A program made the translations under genes and the position numbers. Shown piece after piece: positions 26,693 through 37,174 of a DNA stretch of 64,000 bases. Every line of letters begins with the position of its first letter. Position 1 is the first letter of the stretch. The notes below the pieces were generated by a model. The model was not told where the DNA came from. It made no database searches and saw nothing but the letters and a program-made list of their open reading frames with translations. This DNA is from Bacteroidota bacterium (GTDB lineage: Bacteria > Bacteroidota > Bacteroidia > Chitinophagales > Saprospiraceae): positions 96,355 through 160,354 of the forward strand of contig JAKOVW010000090.1 of NCBI GenBank assembly GCA_029781865.1. The letters run 5' to 3'.

Positions 26693-29600
26693 TTACTTTA
26701 AAATCAGCAAAGGCTGAATTGCTTTTGTTTCTTCATTTTTAATCATGATTTGGAACAAACCAAAACCAACACTGCTGATGTCATCAGAATGAATTACGAG
26801 TTGTTCGGTCGGCGAATTTATAGCGCGGGTCCAAACTTCTACACCCAGCAAATTATAAATATGAACGGAAATGCGTTGTACGGTATGATTAAATTGAATA
26901 TTAAAATCTCCATGACTTGGATTTGGAATAACTTTAAAATTCAATTCCGTAGATTCAGAAATGGAAAGATCATCATAAACTTCTTCGCTGTTTTCTCCTT
27001 CCGTTGCATAAGAAGAACTTCCATTTGAACTTAGATTAAATCCACCGCTTCTGTTACAATTGGATTCTCCGCAAAGACCAAGATAATCACCATGTGCAAG
27101 ATGTGAAGTCAACTCCGTATAGGAAATGCACAGGTTACCTTTTTTAGAAGGATTACCAGGATCGGTATGACAGATGAATAATTTATTGTTACCACATTTC
27201 CATTTAGGAATAAGGTCAACATACGAAGGTGGATATTTGCAATCCGGTTTTCCATCATGGTTGTTATCAATTTTATCATTTCCACCCGGACAAACATCAT
27301 TGCAATCTGCAACGCCATCGCAGTCACTGTCCTTGTCGGGAACACCACAACCACATTGACCCGGGGATGTCTTTTTAGGATCTTCCGGGCATTTGTCGCA
27401 GGCATTGCCAACGCCGTCACCATCAGAATCTTTCTGATCCGCATTTGCAACTTCAGGACAATTGTCACATCCATTTCCAATGCCGTCTTTATCGGTATCT
27501 TTCTGATCCTTGTTTGATAATTTAGGACAATTGTCGCACACATCACCGATGCCATCTTTGTCTATGTCCTGCTGTTCCGGATTTGCTTTTTCCTTACAGT
27601 TATCACAGGCATCACCAACGCCATCGTGGTCTGTATCCGCCTGATCTTTATTGGATGTTTTGGGACAGTTATCACATACATTTCCGATACCATCCTGATC
27701 AGAATCTTCCTGATTCGGATTTGCTCTTTCCTTGCAATTATCGCAGGCATCGCCAATGCCATCATGGTCTGTATCCAGCTGATCCCGGTTTGCTACTTTC
27801 GGGCAGTTGTCACAAACATTTCCGATGCCATCCTGATCAGAATCTTCCTGATTGGAATTCGCTTTCTCTTTGCAATTATCGCAGGCATCACCAACGCCAT
27901 CATGATCTGTATCAGCTTGATCTTTATTGGCCACTTTAGGACAATTATCACAAACATCACCAACGCCATCACCATCTGAATCTTCTTGTTTTGGATTGAC
28001 TCTTTCTTTGCAATTATCACATGCGTCACCAATGCCGTCGTGATCTGTATCTGTTTGATCCCGGTTTGCCACTTTAGGACAATTGTCGCAAGCATCACCT
28101 ATGCCATCGCCATCCAGATCTTCTTGATTCGGATTTATTTTTTCCCTGCAGTTATCGCAAGCATCTCCGATACCATCATGGTCTGCATCAGTCTGATCCT
28201 TATTGGCCACTTTAGGACAATTATCACAGGCATCGCCAATACCATCCTGATCGGCATCTTCCTGGTTTGGATTTGCCTTCTCTTTGCAATTATCACATGC
28301 ATCAGCGACTCCATCTCCATCGGTATCTTCCTGTTTCGGATTTGCTTTTTCCTTGCAATTGTCGCATGCATCTCCAACTCCATCATGATCGGTATCGGTC
28401 TGATCTTTATTAGCAATCTTCGGACAATTATCGCAGGCATCACCAACACCATCTCCATCTGTATCTTCCTGTTTTGGGTTTACTTTTTCCTTGCAATTAT
28501 CACAAGCATCACCAATACCGTCATGGTCAATATCTGATTGATCCTTATTTGCAATTTTCGGACAGTTGTCACAGGCATCGCCGATGCCATCGCCATCGCT
28601 ATCTTCCTGATTCGGATTTAGTTTTTCTTTGCAATTATCGCAGGCATCACCGATACCATCGTGATCGGTATCCGCCTGATCTTTGTTTTCTGTTTTTGGG
28701 CAATTATCGCAGGCATCTCCGACTCCATCGTGATCCGTATCTGTCTGATCTTTATTTGCAACTTTAGGGCAATTATCACAGACATCGCCTATACCATCAC
28801 CATCTGTATCTTCCTGTTTTGGATTTATTTTTTCTTTGCAATTATCGCATGCATCACCAATACCATCATGATCGGTATCTGCCTGATCTTTATTGGCTAG
28901 TTTCGGACAATTGTCACAAGCATCTCCTCTTCCATCACCATCACTATCTTCCTGATTCGGATTTGCTTTTTCTTTGCAGTTGTCACAGGCATCACCGATG
29001 CCATCGTGGTCGGTATCCAGCTGATCTCTGTTAGCAAGCTTCGGACAGTTATCACAAGCATCGCCAATACCATCGCCATCCGTATCTTCCTGGTTTGGAT
29101 TTGCCTTTTCCCTGCAATTGTCACAGGCATCACCGATACCGTCGTGATCAGTATCTTCCTGATTGGTATTTGCTTTTTCACGGCAATTGTCGCAAGCATC
29201 ACCGATTCCATCATGGTCTGTATCAAACTGATCCTTGTTTGCAATTTTCGGACAATTATCACAAGCATCGCCTATGCCATCGCCATCGGTATCTTCCTGG
29301 TTGGGATTTATTTTCTCTTTGCAATTATCACATGCATCGCCGATGCCATCATGATCCGTATCTGTCTGATCTTTATTGGCAATTTTTGGACAATTATCAC
29401 AGGCATCACCTCTTCCATCCTGGTCGGAATCTTCCTGATTTGGATTTGCTTTTTCCCTGCAATTATCACAGGCATCACCAACGCCATCCAGATCGGAATC
29501 TAACTGATCTTTATTAGGCACTTTCAAACAATTATCACAAGCATCACCGATACCATCCTGATCCGAATCCAATTGATCCTTGTTTGCAATTTTAGGACAG

Positions 29601-31021
29601 TTATCACATACATTACCAAACCCATCTCCATCGGAATCTTCCTGATTCGGATTAAAGCGTTCCCTGCAATTATCGCAGGCATCGCCGATGCCATCGTGAT
29701 CTGTATCGCGCTGATCTTTGTTTTCAGTCCGCGGGCAATTATCACAAACATCACCAATGCCATCTCCGTCTGCGTCTTCCTGATTCGGATTTACTTTTTC
29801 TTTGCAGTTATCACAGAGATCTCCTATGCCATCGTGATCTGTATCTAACTGATCTTTGTTAGCGATTTTCGGACAGTTGTCGCAGGCATCACCTATGCCA
29901 TCTCCATCTGTGTCTTCCTGATTTGGATTTGCACGTTCGCGACAATTGTCGCAAGCATCACCAATTCCATCCTGATCAAGATCGGATTGATTTCTGTTTT
30001 CTATTTTAGGACAATTATCGCAAGCATCTCCGATGCCATCATGATCTATATCTGCCTGATCTTTATTTTCTACTTTCGGGCAATTATCACAGGCATCACC
30101 GATACCATCAAGGTCAGAATCCAGTTGATCTTTATTTTCAATGTTTGGGCAATTATCGCAAGCGTCTCCAATACCGTCGTGATCTGCATCTGCCTGATCT
30201 TTGTTTTCCACTTTCGGGCAATTATCGCAAACATCACCAATACCATCTTTATCTGAATCCAATTGATCCTTGTTCTCATTCTTCGGACAATTATCGCATA
30301 CATCGCCAATACCATCCTGATCTGCATCCGCCTGATCGAGATTTTGTACAGTGATACAGTTGTCACAGGCATCGCCGATGCCATCCTGATCTGAATCTGT
30401 TTGATCTGCATTTGCGACCAATGGACAATTGTCACAGATATCACCGATTCCATCTCCGTCAAAATCTTTATGATCCGGATCTGAATCACAATCGCAAACA
30501 TCACCAATGCCATCATGATCGTCGTCTTTCTGATCCGGGTTTAATTTAAACGGGCAGTTATCGCAAACATCACCAATGCCATCATGATCAATATCTTCCT
30601 GACCCGGGTTTACTTTTTCTTTGCAATTATCACAAGCATCACCGATGCCATCATTATCTGCATCGGCTTGATCTTTGTTTTCCGTACGAGGACAATTGTC
30701 ACAGACATCTCCAACGCCGTCGTGATCTGTGTCGAGTTGATCTCTATTTGCGATGGTGATACAATTGTCGCATGCATCACCAATTCCATCGTGATCAGCA
30801 TCTTCCTGACCTGGGTTAAATGTTCTGGGACAGTTATCCTTTTCATCTGGAATTCCGTCACCATCTGAATCTTCTACTGTTGCAGCGGATGCTTCGTGTC
30901 CACTGATTGTTGTGTTATTTTTTGGATTAATTTCTCCGTAGCTATTGGGTGGAGAAAAATGGAAGAAGAGGAAGAGAAAGACCATATAGGTCAAGCCCTT
31001 GAGTTTGTTCTGTAGTTTCAT
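26693..31021 (-). CDS. Giant TSP3-repeat (calcium-binding) T9SS-exported protein
   Basis: The 1442-aa protein has an N-terminal signal peptide (LTYMVFLFLFFHF core). About 51 thrombospondin type 3 units (DxDxDGIGDxCDNC) run from residue 51 to about 1211. Their alternating Asp residues bind Ca2+ and their cysteines form disulfides. A short Cys-rich segment follows, then a Cys/His motif (FICHTDPGN...LAHGDYLGLC), and finally a type A T9SS sorting domain (VIPNPSHGDF...) with its conserved terminal strand. It should be a rigid, calcium-stabilised rod on the cell surface. From unit 14 on, two kinds of unit mostly alternate (CPK..NKDQ and KEK.NPNQED), giving a 46-residue higher-order repeat. Its own terminator follows. 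Confidence 0.93.
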   Translation of the reverse strand: MKLQNKLKGLTYMVFLFLFFHFSPPNSYGEINPKNNTTISGHEASAATVEDSDGDGIPDEKDNCPRTFNPGQEDADHDGIGDACDNCITIANRDQLDTDHDGVGDVCDNCPRTENKDQADADNDGIGDACDNCKEKVNPGQEDIDHDGIGDVCDNCPFKLNPDQKDDDHDGIGDVCDCDSDPDHKDFDGDGIGDICDNCPLVANADQTDSDQDGIGDACDNCITVQNLDQADADQDGIGDVCDNCPKNENKDQLDSDKDGIGDVCDNCPKVENKDQADADHDGIGDACDNCPNIENKDQLDSDLDGIGDACDNCPKVENKDQADIDHDGIGDACDNCPKIENRNQSDLDQDGIGDACDNCRERANPNQEDTDGDGIGDACDNCPKIANKDQLDTDHDGIGDLCDNCKEKVNPNQEDADGDGIGDVCDNCPRTENKDQRDTDHDGIGDACDNCRERFNPNQEDSDGDGFGNVCDNCPKIANKDQLDSDQDGIGDACDNCLKVPNKDQLDSDLDGVGDACDNCREKANPNQEDSDQDGRGDACDNCPKIANKDQTDTDHDGIGDACDNCKEKINPNQEDTDGDGIGDACDNCPKIANKDQFDTDHDGIGDACDNCREKANTNQEDTDHDGIGDACDNCREKANPNQEDTDGDGIGDACDNCPKLANRDQLDTDHDGIGDACDNCKEKANPNQEDSDGDGRGDACDNCPKLANKDQADTDHDGIGDACDNCKEKINPKQEDTDGDGIGDVCDNCPKVANKDQTDTDHDGVGDACDNCPKTENKDQADTDHDGIGDACDNCKEKLNPNQEDSDGDGIGDACDNCPKIANKDQSDIDHDGIGDACDNCKEKVNPKQEDTDGDGVGDACDNCPKIANKDQTDTDHDGVGDACDNCKEKANPKQEDTDGDGVADACDNCKEKANPNQEDADQDGIGDACDNCPKVANKDQTDADHDGIGDACDNCREKINPNQEDLDGDGIGDACDNCPKVANRDQTDTDHDGIGDACDNCKERVNPKQEDSDGDGVGDVCDNCPKVANKDQADTDHDGVGDACDNCKEKANSNQEDSDQDGIGNVCDNCPKVANRDQLDTDHDGIGDACDNCKERANPNQEDSDQDGIGNVCDNCPKTSNKDQADTDHDGVGDACDNCKEKANPEQQDIDKDGIGDVCDNCPKLSNKDQKDTDKDGIGNGCDNCPEVANADQKDSDGDGVGNACDKCPEDPKKTSPGQCGCGVPDKDSDCDGVADCNDVCPGGNDKIDNNHDGKPDCKYPPSYVDLIPKWKCGNNKLFICHTDPGNPSKKGNLCISYTELTSHLAHGDYLGLCGESNCNRSGGFNLSSNGSSSYATEGENSEEVYDDLSISESTELNFKVIPNPSHGDFNIQFNHTVQRISVHIYNLLGVEVWTRAINSPTEQLVIHSDDISSVGFGLFQIMIKNEETKAIQPLLILK
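27388..30871 (-). repeat. TSP3 tandem repeat array (~51 units of about 69 bp)
   Basis: Counting the DxDxDG core motifs in the protein gives 51 units. In much of the array they pair as CPK-type plus KEK/REK-type, a 138-bp dimer, with occasional breaks such as two REK units in a row. Confidence 0.9.
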
Positions 31022-31465
31022 TATTTGAGGTATTAATTAGGGAATAAAATAAGTTGTCAAGTTTTTGGGTCAAATGAGCTTTGCGCTGCGGGGGGAAACA
31101 AAGATATGAGATTAATTCCTAATATGTATCTAATTATAATAAAAAATATATATAATAATAAAATAACCAATTATATACATAGTAATAAAATTATTTATAT
31201 TATATTTTCTTTATAAAAAAGATGCTCTGGTTTTAATTATAAGGATCTTTAATGGAGTGTTGATCAGCACCTGATAGATGTATAAAATAAGGTTTACGGT
31301 TTTGTGAATTTGGCGATACCATTCATCTTTTTCACCTGTAATAAATTAAATTTTTGAGTTCTGGTGAAATGGAATGGGTTTATTCTGGTATCTGTTATAG
31401 AATCATGACTCATTTAATACAGCCATATCCATTTAGTTCATTAAATTTGAATAAGACAAGCGCTG
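31022..31465. promoter_or_regulatory. Divergent, very AT-rich promoter region
   Basis: This 444-base spacer separates two divergent secreted-protein genes. On the minus strand a TATCTTTG box (31099-31106) is a -7 match about 80 bases before the TSP3 gene. On the plus strand TAAATTTG at 31442-31449 lies 16 bases before the pectate-lyase-fold gene. Neither has a well-spaced TTG. The middle is almost pure A/T. Confidence 0.45.
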
Positions 31466-34400
31466 ATGAAAATTCTCATTTCTATTGTTACAGTCATTTA
31501 TTCCATCGGGTTGAATGCACAAATCATCAGGTATGTGCAAACCGGTGAGGAATTTTCAGGGCCATTAAGCAGTTGGAAAAATGTAAAAACCGATTTTGGT
31601 GCAAAGGGCGATGGCTTTAGCAATGATGCACCGGCTATAAATGCTGCGATGTCTGCAATGAGAGTCTCTGCTTCCGATAGTTTCAATGTACTTTATTTTC
31701 CAGCCGGTACTTATCTGATCAATGATTCTTTGTACAATCCGGGGAACGGATACGACGGAATGACTATCATCGGTGAAGATCCGGCCAATACAATTATTTC
31801 GTGGAATGGTCCAGCCGGTGGATCGATGTTTTATCTTACAGGTTGGTATCTTAGAGTAAGCCGTTTAACTTTTGATGGAAAAAATAATGCATATCGGGGG
31901 CTATTTAAAGCAGGTGGATTTTCTACGCACAACGAATTCAGCGATCTTGTTTTTAAAAATTTTAAAACAGGGGTTGGTTTAGACCTCAGTGGCACCAGTC
32001 AGGGACAAGCTGAAAATGCAATAATGCGTTGCAGGTTTACGGATTGCAGTAGCGGTATTGCCAGTTGTAACTGGAATAGTCTTGATCAATGGGTTTGGTA
32101 TTGTTTGTTTGAAGATTGTAAAATGGCCATCAATCAATGCGTAGGTTATTTTCAAATTTACAATAATGTTTTTTTGCGGTCTTCTGTTTATGACATCGGT
32201 TCGTCTCCTTATAAATCGGCTATTGTAAATAATACTTCGATCAATTCAAAATGTTTTTATGCAGGTACGGAGGCCTATATCCGTGGAAATAAAATCTATA
32301 GTAATGCAGACTCATTTTATACTGTGGCAGGCAACAACACAGTCATGCTGGATAATGTGATCAGGACGACTCACAATGCCATGGCAACAACAAGGGTGGG
32401 GAATGCAAACTTGTTTGTAGGAAATACATTTTCAAAGCTCAATTCAAAATGGAGTCAATGGGCTTTTCAACCTCCATTTAAAGAGCGCAGCCACGGAATT
32501 GGTTCAGGAAATGTTGTCAATAAACCCATTGAAAAGGGAATCGACGGAGATCCGGTTACGAGTTATGCAGTTGATGCACCACCTTTTGGTATAAAATGGA
32601 ATTGTCCAATGGGTACTCAACGTTCTGCAGTGAAATACTCTATATCAGCTAATGCAAATGCAAATTCGCCAAAACATTTTCAGTTGCTGGGATCAAACGA
32701 CTGGGGAAGCCACTGGGATGTTTTGGATTTCAGAACGAATCAAAAATTTACAGGCGGTGCAAATCCGGTTTCGTATCGTTTATCTAATACTACTCCTTAT
32801 AGTATGTATGAATTGCTGGCCATAAATCCCTGGCAGAATACCACTTCAGGAGGTCGTGCTATTAGTAATATGGGTGCGCAGTCAGGCAGTTATTGCGAAA
32901 AAATGACCTTGTCTCCTTTTCCAAGAAATGTGTATCAGAATATTGCAGTCAATGGGGATTCGTCTTATCTCGCTGAAGGATGGATGTCCAGTGATGCAGT
33001 AACAACCAATGGTATCATTTTGGTTTTTTGGTATAGCAAACGGTTTGCACCGCCATTCGGCATTTATCCCATCGATATTTTAAGTGTCGATACCTTAGGC
33101 TTGATGAGTGGCACCAATGGATGGACAAATTATAAGAAAATAATGAAAGCACCATCAAATTCAAAAAGTGCTTTGTTTTATTTGGGAAGTCTTTCCAATG
33201 CAGTCAGCTCCGGTACAGTTTGGTTTGATCATTTATCTTTTGCAACTGTTGCTGATCCGGGTAATAACCTATTGCTGGATCCGGATTTTGAAGATGGTCA
33301 AAATCAATCGGTATTTGAATTGAATGAGTTTACGCTATTGGATACTTTCGGAAATGATATCACGAAAGATAAATCGGGTTTTGTTTCCGGTGCAAATGAG
33401 CCCTGGGGAAATTTTTATTCATTTGATAATAATGTGGTTGATACCGCTGCAATACCTGTGCCTTCCATTATCAACTTGCCGGGCACTCCGCAAAATGTGA
33501 AGCGGATTATTTTTGATGTTGTAAAAGGGACCGGAAATGACGCCTTGGAAATACAATCTAAAATAAACGCAGCGGCGCAGCTATCTCCGGGATCTAAACC
33601 AATCGTACATATTCCCATTGGTCAATTCAATATCAATACCACACTTACTGTTCCGTCTAATTCGGATATGCAAATCATAGGCGATGGTTTGGGTACTGGA
33701 GTAACGACGCGACTGAATTGGAGTGGTAATAAAGCAGGCCCGCTGATGTTACTCAAGGGACCCAGCCGTGTTACGATAAAAGATTTATTATTGAATGTTC
33801 CTTATGACCGGTACATAGGTCCGGAAGCATTGGTCATTGAAAATGCGGATCAAAGCGGGGGACGAATTTTTGGAAATCAATTCAGTGCAGGTGGTCCGCA
33901 ATGGACTCAGCCCTGCGATATCGGAATGTTTGTAGATGGTATAGAAAACACTGATGTTACCATGATTAATTTTTATCCCGGATCCGGTAATGCGGCAATG
34001 GTGAAAGCAAAAGGGGGCAAGGTTTTGTCGGCAGGTGGAATTACCGACGGACAAATTTCATTGCTGGCAGGTGCAACGGGCAATGCACAAAATTTATTCA
34101 GTGTATCCAATGGTGGGAGAATTGATGCAGAAGGCATGTGGAATGAAGGGGATTGGGCCCGCACCAGCGGACTACTCAATTTAAGTAATAACTCAGGGCA
34201 GGTTTCGGTTGCATGTATGTCATGGATCATTCAGACTCCGATTCCAATGATAGAAGCAAATGATTTTAAAGGATCGCTCACCTTGTTATTAAATCATTTT
34301 AAGCAAGCGCCCCTTACAGCAATTCCTTTGTCAGGTGATGGATCAAAAATGAATTTGTTTAGTGCATACAACGATTTCGGTGCTGGGAATAAAATAGGCA

Positions 34401-34978
34401 ATACATCGGATTCAACCTGGTTGGATACAACTTCACCGGATGCAAATTCGGATTTCATCAGCAACACTTCGCCGAATGGTTTGTATCTGGATGATGTAAT
34501 CAACAAAGTGCATAACGGCCGCGCGGATACAGCGTCCATACTTAATTCACTTGCCCAATTGCGGGCCGTTCGCACCGATCCTCCGAATGATCGTATTCCA
34601 GGCGTTACAGACGTAAAATTGTTTCGCGTTGCAGCCTGGGGAACGAAAGGACATGTAGCGGCACATTTTTATGATAGCAATGTAAGTACTGCAACACAAC
34701 ATCCGGTATCTGTATCAGCGGATGACTTCATAAAAGTATATCCTTCACTGGTATCGCATGAATACAAAGTCCGGTTTGATTCGCCGCAAACGGGAACTAT
34801 ATCAATTGCATTGTTTGATGTATTTGGAAAAAGAATTTTCAGGCAAGAGGTGAAAAACGCGGAAGCTCTAAATGAAATGCATTTTAATGCAGAAACTTTG
34901 ATGAACGGTACTTACTTTTTGCAGGTTCAATCCGGTGGGCGCTTAAGTAGTTGCAGGTTTATGGTGCAAAGGGATTAA
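31466..34978 (+). CDS. Secreted double pectate-lyase-fold (beta-helix) protein with T9SS tail
   Basis: The 1170-aa protein has a signal peptide (about 1-19, ending GLNAQ). A first Pectate_lyase_3 / right-handed beta-helix domain spans about residues 33-340 (TDFGAKGDGFSNDAPAINAA start). A discoidin (F5/8 type C)-like segment follows at about 360-460 (FQLLGSNDWGSHWDVLDFRT), then a carbohydrate-binding-like segment to about 610. A second beta-helix starts near 675 (IIFDVVKGTGNDALEIQSKI). The C-terminus is a type A T9SS sorting domain (VYPSLVSHEYKVRF ... GTYFLQVQSG). Such proteins act on or bind polysaccharides at the cell surface. I could not identify catalytic residues, so lyase versus hydrolase activity is open. 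Confidence 0.88.
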   Translation: MKILISIVTVIYSIGLNAQIIRYVQTGEEFSGPLSSWKNVKTDFGAKGDGFSNDAPAINAAMSAMRVSASDSFNVLYFPAGTYLINDSLYNPGNGYDGMTIIGEDPANTIISWNGPAGGSMFYLTGWYLRVSRLTFDGKNNAYRGLFKAGGFSTHNEFSDLVFKNFKTGVGLDLSGTSQGQAENAIMRCRFTDCSSGIASCNWNSLDQWVWYCLFEDCKMAINQCVGYFQIYNNVFLRSSVYDIGSSPYKSAIVNNTSINSKCFYAGTEAYIRGNKIYSNADSFYTVAGNNTVMLDNVIRTTHNAMATTRVGNANLFVGNTFSKLNSKWSQWAFQPPFKERSHGIGSGNVVNKPIEKGIDGDPVTSYAVDAPPFGIKWNCPMGTQRSAVKYSISANANANSPKHFQLLGSNDWGSHWDVLDFRTNQKFTGGANPVSYRLSNTTPYSMYELLAINPWQNTTSGGRAISNMGAQSGSYCEKMTLSPFPRNVYQNIAVNGDSSYLAEGWMSSDAVTTNGIILVFWYSKRFAPPFGIYPIDILSVDTLGLMSGTNGWTNYKKIMKAPSNSKSALFYLGSLSNAVSSGTVWFDHLSFATVADPGNNLLLDPDFEDGQNQSVFELNEFTLLDTFGNDITKDKSGFVSGANEPWGNFYSFDNNVVDTAAIPVPSIINLPGTPQNVKRIIFDVVKGTGNDALEIQSKINAAAQLSPGSKPIVHIPIGQFNINTTLTVPSNSDMQIIGDGLGTGVTTRLNWSGNKAGPLMLLKGPSRVTIKDLLLNVPYDRYIGPEALVIENADQSGGRIFGNQFSAGGPQWTQPCDIGMFVDGIENTDVTMINFYPGSGNAAMVKAKGGKVLSAGGITDGQISLLAGATGNAQNLFSVSNGGRIDAEGMWNEGDWARTSGLLNLSNNSGQVSVACMSWIIQTPIPMIEANDFKGSLTLLLNHFKQAPLTAIPLSGDGSKMNLFSAYNDFGAGNKIGNTSDSTWLDTTSPDANSDFISNTSPNGLYLDDVINKVHNGRADTASILNSLAQLRAVRTDPPNDRIPGVTDVKLFRVAAWGTKGHVAAHFYDSNVSTATQHPVSVSADDFIKVYPSLVSHEYKVRFDSPQTGTISIALFDVFGKRIFRQEVKNAEALNEMHFNAETLMNGTYFLQVQSGGRLSSCRFMVQRD

Positions 34979-35104
34979 GGTTTTAAATAAATGCACATCT
35001 GGTTTTATTGAATAGAAAAATTCGGATAAGATTGTAATTGGAAGTTTGAACCAGGTGTGGAAATGTTTAGTGATATATCTATTACAAATTTAAATGCATG
35101 CCAA

Positions 35105-35764
35105 ATGCATAAAAAGGTACAATTGGTTTTTATAACCTTACTCTTGGGTGGTTGTTTATCCAATTCAAGGATAGATGAAAACAGTAAAGGCTTATATAAA
35201 AATGACCATAATCAGTATTTGTGGTTAAATAAGGATACATTATTGTTTTTTAATTATATAGGTTCAGAATTTGTTTTGAAAGGAAAAATAAACCAATTCA
35301 AAACAAATTCATTGCGGTTTGATTGTTTAAATAATGAAAATTATTACGACTTAACGCTTGGGATTAATATTGTAAATAATAAACAAATAGATGTAAATTC
35401 TGAAGATACATGTTTAATTAGATCTGAAAAATACCTGGGTGAATACAATAAAGTAAATCTGCATTTAATAAAATTTGATTCCATAAAATTTTCATTTGAT
35501 AGTATATACAATGCAAACGTAATAATAAAAAGCACATCAACTGATGATTCTCAGAAATTGATGTTGAATTTGGAAACAGACTTAACAATTTTATTAAATC
35601 ATAGTGAAATTTTTGAATCACTTAAAATGAAAATCCCTATGCCAAAAATTGCGGTCTATAGAAATGGGCTAATAACAAATGAAAAGCAATTATATTATAT
35701 GCCTGTTTACTTTAAGGAGATTCCTTCTTTAATGTACAAAAATATGAAGCATGTGTTGGAATAG
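35105..35764 (+). CDS. Hypothetical lipoprotein
   Basis: The ORF track starts at 35057, but the ATG at 35105 begins a classic lipoprotein signal (MHKKVQLVFITLLLGGC) with lipobox LGGC and lipidated Cys17, so I use that start. The mature part (about 203 residues) is rich in K, N, D and I and has no family I recognise. It contains an LWLNKDTLLFF stretch and a beta-rich pattern like many Bacteroidota surface lipoproteins. It stands alone between the beta-helix protein and the transporter. Base composition is AT-rich compared with its neighbours. Confidence 0.75.
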   Translation: MHKKVQLVFITLLLGGCLSNSRIDENSKGLYKNDHNQYLWLNKDTLLFFNYIGSEFVLKGKINQFKTNSLRFDCLNNENYYDLTLGINIVNNKQIDVNSEDTCLIRSEKYLGEYNKVNLHLIKFDSIKFSFDSIYNANVIIKSTSTDDSQKLMLNLETDLTILLNHSEIFESLKMKIPMPKIAVYRNGLITNEKQLYYMPVYFKEIPSLMYKNMKHVLE

Positions 35765-35905
35765 AGAACACTTTTTTATAACAATATCATCGTTTTATTT
35801 GTAAATTGAAAAGATCGGCTCTGGCCAGGCTGAATGTTTTAGAATAACTAAGATAGCAGCTCTGTTTTTTTATGTATGCTCGATTTTGAAAATAAATTAT
35901 GATCA

Positions 35906-37174
35906 ATGAAGCGAAGTACAAAGATTGCAGTTAAGTTCAAGCGGTTTTGGAGAATTCTTGGCCCTGGGCTTGTCACAGGTTCAAGTGACGATGATCCATC
36001 CGGCATTGCAACTTATTCACAGGCAGGTGCAAGTTTTGGAACAAGTACCTTATGGACTTCTCTCATTACATTCCCTTTAATGTCGGCAGTACAGGAAATG
36101 TGTGCACGCATTGGATTGATCACTTCGCACGGATTGGCGGGTTCATTAAAGCGCCATTATTCCAAGTCTGTTTTATACCTGATGCTTTTATTTAGTTTTC
36201 CGGCAATCGTATTGAATATAGGTGCAGATATTGCGGGAATGGGGGCCGTATCAAATCTTATATTTCCTTATTTTGCTGCAGAAACTTACAGTGTTACATT
36301 TACCGGTTTGCTTATAATTGCAATCATTTATTTGCCATATCAGCGATTTGCTTCCGTATTAAAATATCTTTGTATGTTCCTTTTGGTTTATGTTATAGTT
36401 CCATTTTTATACAAACAGGATTGGTTGCAAATTGTAAAAAATACGTTTATCCCAACAATCCAATTTAACAAGGAATATATCAGTATTATCGTTGCGATAC
36501 TTGGTACAACTATTTCTCCTTATCTGTTTTTTTGGCAAGCGACTATGGAAGCAGAGGAATCAAAACACAAGAAACGTCATCTTGTCGTGAATAAAAAAAT
36601 CATTCACGATATGGATCTGGATGTTGATTTCGGAATGTTGTTTTCAAATGTTGTCTTTTATTTTATCATCCTCACGGCAGGAACTGTTTTATTCAAGGGA
36701 GGAATTCATCAAATAGATACGGTAGAGCAAGCTGCCAAGGCCTTGGAACCATTGGCCGGTAAAGCAGCATATCTTCTTTTTGCTATCGGTGTAATTGGTA
36801 CGGGTTTTTTAGCGATCCCTGTTTTAAGTGGTTCACTGGCTTATATTATTACCGAAACATTCGGCTGGGAAGAAGGTATGGATAAGAAATTTCATGAAGC
36901 CAAAGCATTCTATGTGGTAATCATAATTTCTCTTATTCTTGGATTATTAATAAACTATATTGGGATAAGTCCTATTCAGGCATTGATTTATACCGCTATT
37001 CTATATGGCATAACCGCACCTGTTCTCATAGCTATTATACTACATATTTCAAATAATAAAAAAGTAATGGGCGAATTTACAAACGGGATATGGTCGAATA
37101 TCTTAGGCGTGTCTGCTTTAGTCATAATGGCTGTGGCCGCAATATTCTTATTGTATTTTCAATTCAAAAGTTAG
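35906..37174 (+). CDS. NRAMP-related divalent metal transporter
   Basis: This is an inner-membrane transporter of the NRAMP (SLC11-like) superfamily, 422 aa with about 11 hydrophobic segments. Residues 18-45 contain GPGLVTGSSDDDPSGIATYSQ, the family's first helix. Canonical NRAMPs have DPGN there; this one has DPSG. The canonical MPH of helix 6 is replaced by a SPYLFFWQ stretch in TTISPYLFFWQA. These changes mark the NRAMP-related branch rather than classical MntH, so the substrate (Mn2+, Fe2+, Mg2+ or other) cannot be deduced. It has no obvious operon partner; the downstream DNA is a pseudogene. Confidence 0.9.
   Translation: MKRSTKIAVKFKRFWRILGPGLVTGSSDDDPSGIATYSQAGASFGTSTLWTSLITFPLMSAVQEMCARIGLITSHGLAGSLKRHYSKSVLYLMLLFSFPAIVLNIGADIAGMGAVSNLIFPYFAAETYSVTFTGLLIIAIIYLPYQRFASVLKYLCMFLLVYVIVPFLYKQDWLQIVKNTFIPTIQFNKEYISIIVAILGTTISPYLFFWQATMEAEESKHKKRHLVVNKKIIHDMDLDVDFGMLFSNVVFYFIILTAGTVLFKGGIHQIDTVEQAAKALEPLAGKAAYLLFAIGVIGTGFLAIPVLSGSLAYIITETFGWEEGMDKKFHEAKAFYVVIIISLILGLLINYIGISPIQALIYTAILYGITAPVLIAIILHISNNKKVMGEFTNGIWSNILGVSALVIMAVAAIFLLYFQFKS

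Noticed and set aside
27174-30868. Many long ORFs on both strands of the TSP3 gene
   Set aside because: Repeat periodicity keeps other frames open; their proteins are repetitive I/A/C or H/R/Y strings without family features.
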